Source: Halanaerobiales bacterium (GTDB taxonomy: Bacteria; Bacillota_F; Halanaerobiia; DY22613). Taken from it: a DNA stretch of 24,689 bases. Shown here one piece after another: positions 21,905-24,689 of this stretch. Each line of letters opens with the position of its first letter. The stretch's first letter is position 1. Below the pieces are notes generated by a model, which saw only the letters and a program-made list of their open reading frames with translations, ran no database searches and was not told the origin of the DNA. The translations under genes and the position numbers were made by a program. The DNA is taken from assembly GCA_023128035.1 (NCBI GenBank), contig JAGMES010000063.1, forward strand, positions 1 to 24,689, read 5' to 3'.

Positions 21905-22954
21905 TTAAATAGCCTTTTGCTCACCAATAGAGGGATTTTTTCTTTCAAGGACAGTAATAGCAGACTTCAATCGGCTAGGAATTAAATGAGCATACCTTTC
22001 GGTCATCTGCATAGTAGAATGACCTAAGATGTCCTTAACTATTTTTAAAGGCACATCCTCCTGAACTAGTCGGCTGGCTGTTGTATGTCTTAAAGAGTGA
22101 ATTACTAAATCATCATCTTCTAAGCCTGCATATTCTTTGAATTTGTTAAAAATATAATAAGCATGATAGTAATTAAGTTTAAAGGGGTGCTTACCTAAGT
22201 TCCGTCTCTTAAGGATTATATCCTTGACTCTGCAGGTCATTGGAACGGATTTGGGTTCGCCCCCTTTATTTATCCATACATAAATCATTTCTTGTTCTAG
22301 GTTGATATTATCTTTGTAGGAGAGGTTATTTGCTTCACTGAATCTCATACCTGTATCTAAAAGAACACTAAAGAGATCAATTAAGTCATACTCTCCTAAC
22401 CCTGCTAAGTAGTTTAAAAGTTTTTCCTCTTCCTCGTATGTCATAAACCTAGTCCTACCTTTTAATTCTTCCTTTATCTCGATATAAGGAACTTTATTAA
22501 TTACTTCCCATTTCCTATGAGCTAGTTTCAAGACTGTCTTAAAAGCAGCTATATACCTGTTAACGGTGGAGTCTGAAAGACCTTTTTTCTTTACTAGATC
22601 ATATTGAAGTCTAGAAATGTCTCTCGCTTTGATCTCGTCTAAATAAACATCTCCCATTAATTCTAGTGCTACATTCATTCGCTGGACTGGTGTCTCTGAA
22701 TCCTTATTACTCGACCACTTCTCTAAATACGTTCGCTCAATGGCTTCTGATAGGCGTATTCGTTCGATTTGGCTTTTCTTTGTTTCTTTCTCCCTTTGCT
22801 CCTGTATAATAACTTCTTTAGCTTGCCTTTCAACCTCTTTAGCCTTCTTTAGTGCATTTGGTTCATCAATACGAATCTTTGTAGATCGTTGAACTCTTTG
22901 GCCATTAGCAACAAACTCCATATAATACGTCTTACCTCTCTTGTAAATTCCCAT
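21905..22954 (-). CDS. Tyrosine recombinase / phage-type integrase
   Basis: Site-specific recombinase of 349 residues. The N-terminus (MGIYKRGKTYYMEFVANGQR) is a beta-rich arm-binding-like domain. A SAM-like core-binding domain covers about 65-165, and the catalytic domain has all residues: R204 (LLDTGMRFSEA), K230 (NKGGEPKSVP), H286 and R289 (HSLRHT), H312 (LGHS) and nucleophile Y321 (ERYAHL). ATG 22954 follows AAGGAAGGGG. The 3' end faces a tRNA-Val gene 140 bases away, a common place for tRNA-targeting integrases. Probably functional. No excisionase is evident; the small regulator upstream is a possible partner. Confidence 0.96.
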   Translation of the reverse strand: MGIYKRGKTYYMEFVANGQRVQRSTKIRIDEPNALKKAKEVERQAKEVIIQEQREKETKKSQIERIRLSEAIERTYLEKWSSNKDSETPVQRMNVALELMGDVYLDEIKARDISRLQYDLVKKKGLSDSTVNRYIAAFKTVLKLAHRKWEVINKVPYIEIKEELKGRTRFMTYEEEEKLLNYLAGLGEYDLIDLFSVLLDTGMRFSEANNLSYKDNINLEQEMIYVWINKGGEPKSVPMTCRVKDIILKRRNLGKHPFKLNYYHAYYIFNKFKEYAGLEDDDLVIHSLRHTTASRLVQEDVPLKIVKDILGHSTMQMTERYAHLIPSRLKSAITVLERKNPSIGEQKAI

Positions 22955-23024
22955 AATTGATTCCCCTTCCTTTGCTTCATGTATAATTCCTATATGATTG
23001 TCAATGAACTGGATAGCTTTAAAG

Positions 23025-23360
23025 TTATGAAAGTAAGTTATTTAGTTCTTCTCTAAGTGCCTTTCCCTGATCTGTAAGATAAACTGCAAGCTTTTTTCTT
23101 TCGTGAATATCAGGAATAGTAGTAAGAAGATCATACCCCTGTATTTTGTCACCTGCGTAATACTTAGAAAGTCGCTTAATGTTCCGTGATAGGCTCCCCT
23201 GTGGCATTTCTAGCCTTTCACGCAGTTCAGGCATTGTAATACCTTCATCACGGCACACCGTTAAATATATTGCTAGTTGTGGAAGTGCTAAATCATTGGT
23301 GACGTTTTCCCGAATGTACTTGACTATTTTGTTGATCTTAAAAATATTCTCGTATTCCAT
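23025..23360 (-). CDS. Winged-helix (MarR-like) regulator
   Basis: Small DNA-binding protein of 111 residues with a winged-helix core: ALPQLAIYLTVCRDEGITMP, then ELRERLEMPQGSLSRNIKRL (recognition helix with S-x-x-R-x-I-x-x-L), and the wing and C-terminal helix KLAVYLTDQGKALREELNNL. It resembles MarR-type regulators but is shorter and lacks the long dimerisation helices. AAGGGG lies ten bases before ATG. It is 70 bases upstream of int and in the same direction, so it may control int. Three GGGTGA-like repeats at its own promoter suggest autoregulation. Confidence 0.85.
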   Translation of the reverse strand: MEYENIFKINKIVKYIRENVTNDLALPQLAIYLTVCRDEGITMPELRERLEMPQGSLSRNIKRLSKYYAGDKIQGYDLLTTIPDIHERKKLAVYLTDQGKALREELNNLLS

Positions 23361-23440
23361 TGTTGAATAACCCCTTTTCTAGTAAAAGTATTGGTAGAAG
23401 TAAGTAATAACTTTTATTCTCCCTCCTTCCAGATCGGTTT

Positions 23441-23518
23441 GAAGTGACCCTTGGGTGATTCTGTGGGTGTCACCATCGGGTGATTATTATAATAGCACAG
23501 TAAAAATTCGTTTGTCAA
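23441..23518 (-). promoter_or_regulatory. Promoter with GGGTGATT operator repeats
   Basis: Read leftward: -35 TTGACA (23518-23513), 18-base spacer, -10 TATTAT (23494-23489). On the plus strand GGGTGATT occurs at 23453 and 23478 with GGGTGT between (23465), about 12-13 bases apart, with partial dyads (TCACC/GGTGA). These sites lie just after the -10, where a repressor would block. Confidence 0.7.
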
Positions 23519-23639
23519 TACTTATTTGCAAATGAATAGTAAAGTTTTTTGTTTTTTATAATATACTCATACACTTTTATATAGTATAACTTTCCCGCGA
23601 AGGAAAAAAACAGATACCCTGACACACGAATAGTAAAAC

Positions 23640-24060
23640 ATTTTCAATTCTTTAAAAAAAATATTCCCTGCGACACCACCTTAGCAACACTTAAAAAATC
23701 CCCATCACAACACCCTTTAATCTGGTTTTTGGAAGAGGGAAAAATCGTGCAGGGGATCTATAGTCCGCTTAGAAGTGCGATTCTACAAGGGTTTTAGGTG
23801 GTGGTGTAGGGAATTTATGCAGGGAATCGTGTAGGGAAACACCTTGAAGCAGGAGTTTTAAGTTATTTTTTGGAAGAGAATTGGAAGAGCTTTAAAGGTG
23901 CTTTAGGGAGGAATTCAGGGAGAATTTCAAGGGGTGGTGTCAGTACTTGTGTTATTTGATACCGACCAACAGGGTTATAGTGCTTCTTTAGAGGGAAATC
24001 AAGAGGAAGATCGAGGAAGGATTTTTTAGGAAGGTAGGGGGTACGGGGGGAAATCTGGAA
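23640..24060. repeat. G-rich region of short direct repeats, no gene
   Basis: TGYAGGGRA occurs at 23748, 23805, 23818 and 23830 (12-13 base spacing for the last three). TTGGAAGAG occurs at 23729, 23870 and 23881. CACCACYTTAGCAAC occurs at 23674 and again at 24118. GACACCACC (23672) is inverted at about 23934. No reading frame is convincing on either strand. Candidate functions are recombinase arm sites, a replication or transfer origin, or repetitive decay. Confidence 0.5.
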
Positions 24061-24078
24061 AGGTTAGATCATTGATAG

Positions 24079-24300
24079 GTGTCTCAGATTTTTGCACCAA
24101 AATTCGAGCCACCACAACACCACTTTAGCAACCCTTCAAGATCATACATTAAAAATCATGCTTCAATGACCATACCATATCAGGACTACTATCAGTTATC
24201 TATAGGTAATACTAAAGGTAATTCTAAAGGTGTTACTATAGAAGACTACCTCCAAGAGAAGGAAAGAAGTAATACAGTCTCTATAAATTCTCTTTATTAA
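24079..24300 (+). CDS. Possible small protein or gene fragment
   Basis: Open frame of 73 codons from GTG 24079, or 44 codons from ATG 24166. Neither start has a clear ribosome-binding site. The second half (MTIPYQDYYQLSIGNTKGNS, then TIEDYLQEKERSN) reads like real protein with a repeated GN-T/S-KG unit, but I recognise no family. The first part overlaps the CACCACYTTAGCAAC repeat. It may be the remnant of a longer gene. Confidence 0.25.
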   Translation: MSQIFAPKFEPPQHHFSNPSRSYIKNHASMTIPYQDYYQLSIGNTKGNSKGVTIEDYLQEKERSNTVSINSLY

Positions 24301-24480
24301 CGATATCGAATATAGTATCTTTTTAGTTCTTTTTCAGTAAGTCTTATTACTTCAAGTACTACTCTAGTACTACTTAAAGACCACTTTGGTTCTACTTTAG
24401 GAGGGGAATATACACCTAAGGGTGGACAGTAAAGAACTAGTTTCTCATATCAGAAAATAAGACTCATGGTATTCATTTTA

Positions 24481-24512
24481 AAAGCCCTCTAAATTCACTT
24501 TAGAAGGGCTTT
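24481..24512. terminator. Hairpin terminator
   Basis: 13-bp stem with one unpaired A (24481-24493 with 24499-24512). T residues follow on the leftward strand (TTTTAAAA), and the rightward end is TTTAGTGC. Either direction is possible. Confidence 0.6.
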
Positions 24513-24689
24513 AGTGCTTTCTAAGGTAATGATACTCCTTTTGTAATAGGGTGTCTGAAAAGAGCTAATAGGAGCTTTATACAGTAATTCTTTTATAAAG
24601 AAGTATATCAATATTGTATCATGTATAAAATATTATATTTATTTTATATTATATATTATGTTTTACTAATAAATTCTTGTTTAGGAGAA
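24513..24689. other. AT-rich end of window
   Basis: No gene is seen. The last bases (TTTAGGAGAA) resemble a ribosome-binding site, so a rightward gene may begin just past the window. Confidence 0.3.

Noticed and set aside
23748..23838. Possible CRISPR-like array
   Set aside because: The repeats are only 8-10 bases at 12-13 base spacing, too short for CRISPR repeats and spacers, and no cas gene is present.

Overview
The window is low-GC, AT-rich chromosomal DNA from a spore-forming-lineage Firmicute, most likely Halanaerobiales-like or another deep Clostridia. I infer this from T-box leaders on pheST and thrS, a c-di-AMP riboswitch on a Ktr module, an L20-type leader on infC-rpmI-rplT, a YtxC-type sporulation gene beside thrS, and AUU-initiated infC. 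Genus-level assignment is not possible by eye.

Region 1 (1-17,450) is ordinary core chromosome, read almost entirely leftward (minus strand). From right to left it holds: a secreted metallo-beta-lactamase/HhH protein with a DUF3006 partner; ytxC; thrS behind a threonine (ACC) T-box; a conserved unknown, probably tail-anchored protein with a UBA-like N-terminus; infC-rpmI-rplT behind an attenuator; two tandem KtrB-KtrA-type potassium uptake modules, the first transcribed one behind a c-di-AMP riboswitch; a SpoU/TrmH-family RNA methyltransferase; a tiny YqzL-like protein; and pheS-pheT behind a phenylalanine (TTC) T-box. Two copies of a 163-bp structured repeat sit at gene 3' ends, and a 120-bp near-palindrome separates the two potassium modules.

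Region 2 (about 17,454-21,764) is an accessory segment bounded by an imperfect inverted duplication. Each arm has about 150 bp of non-coding arm sequence joined to pieces of a tRNA-Leu(UAA)/tRNA-Val(GAC) pair. The left arm carries a tRNA-Leu/tRNA-Val chimera; the right arm carries a 5'-truncated tRNA-Leu and an intact tRNA-Val. Between the arms are a compact candidate small RNA, an XRE gene broken by one TGA codon, a two-HTH XRE repressor with a divergent promoter that would make a second, about 76-nt hairpin RNA, and a leftward pair made of a TPR regulator and a 53-residue exported propeptide. That pair resembles an RRNPP (Rap-Phr-like) peptide-signalling cassette. The TPR gene appears to be shifted by one base at an A7 run near its 5' end.

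Region 3 (21,790-24,689) carries a tyrosine recombinase with all catalytic residues, a small winged-helix regulator with operator-like repeats over its promoter, and more than 1 kb with few or no genes but several families of short direct repeats. One of these families (TGYAGGGRA) also occurs in the tRNA-flanking arms, so it may be the arm-type binding site of the recombinase. The picture is of one or more integrative elements inserted at a tRNA locus, partly decayed and rearranged, with a lysogeny-like control region and a peptide-communication cassette.
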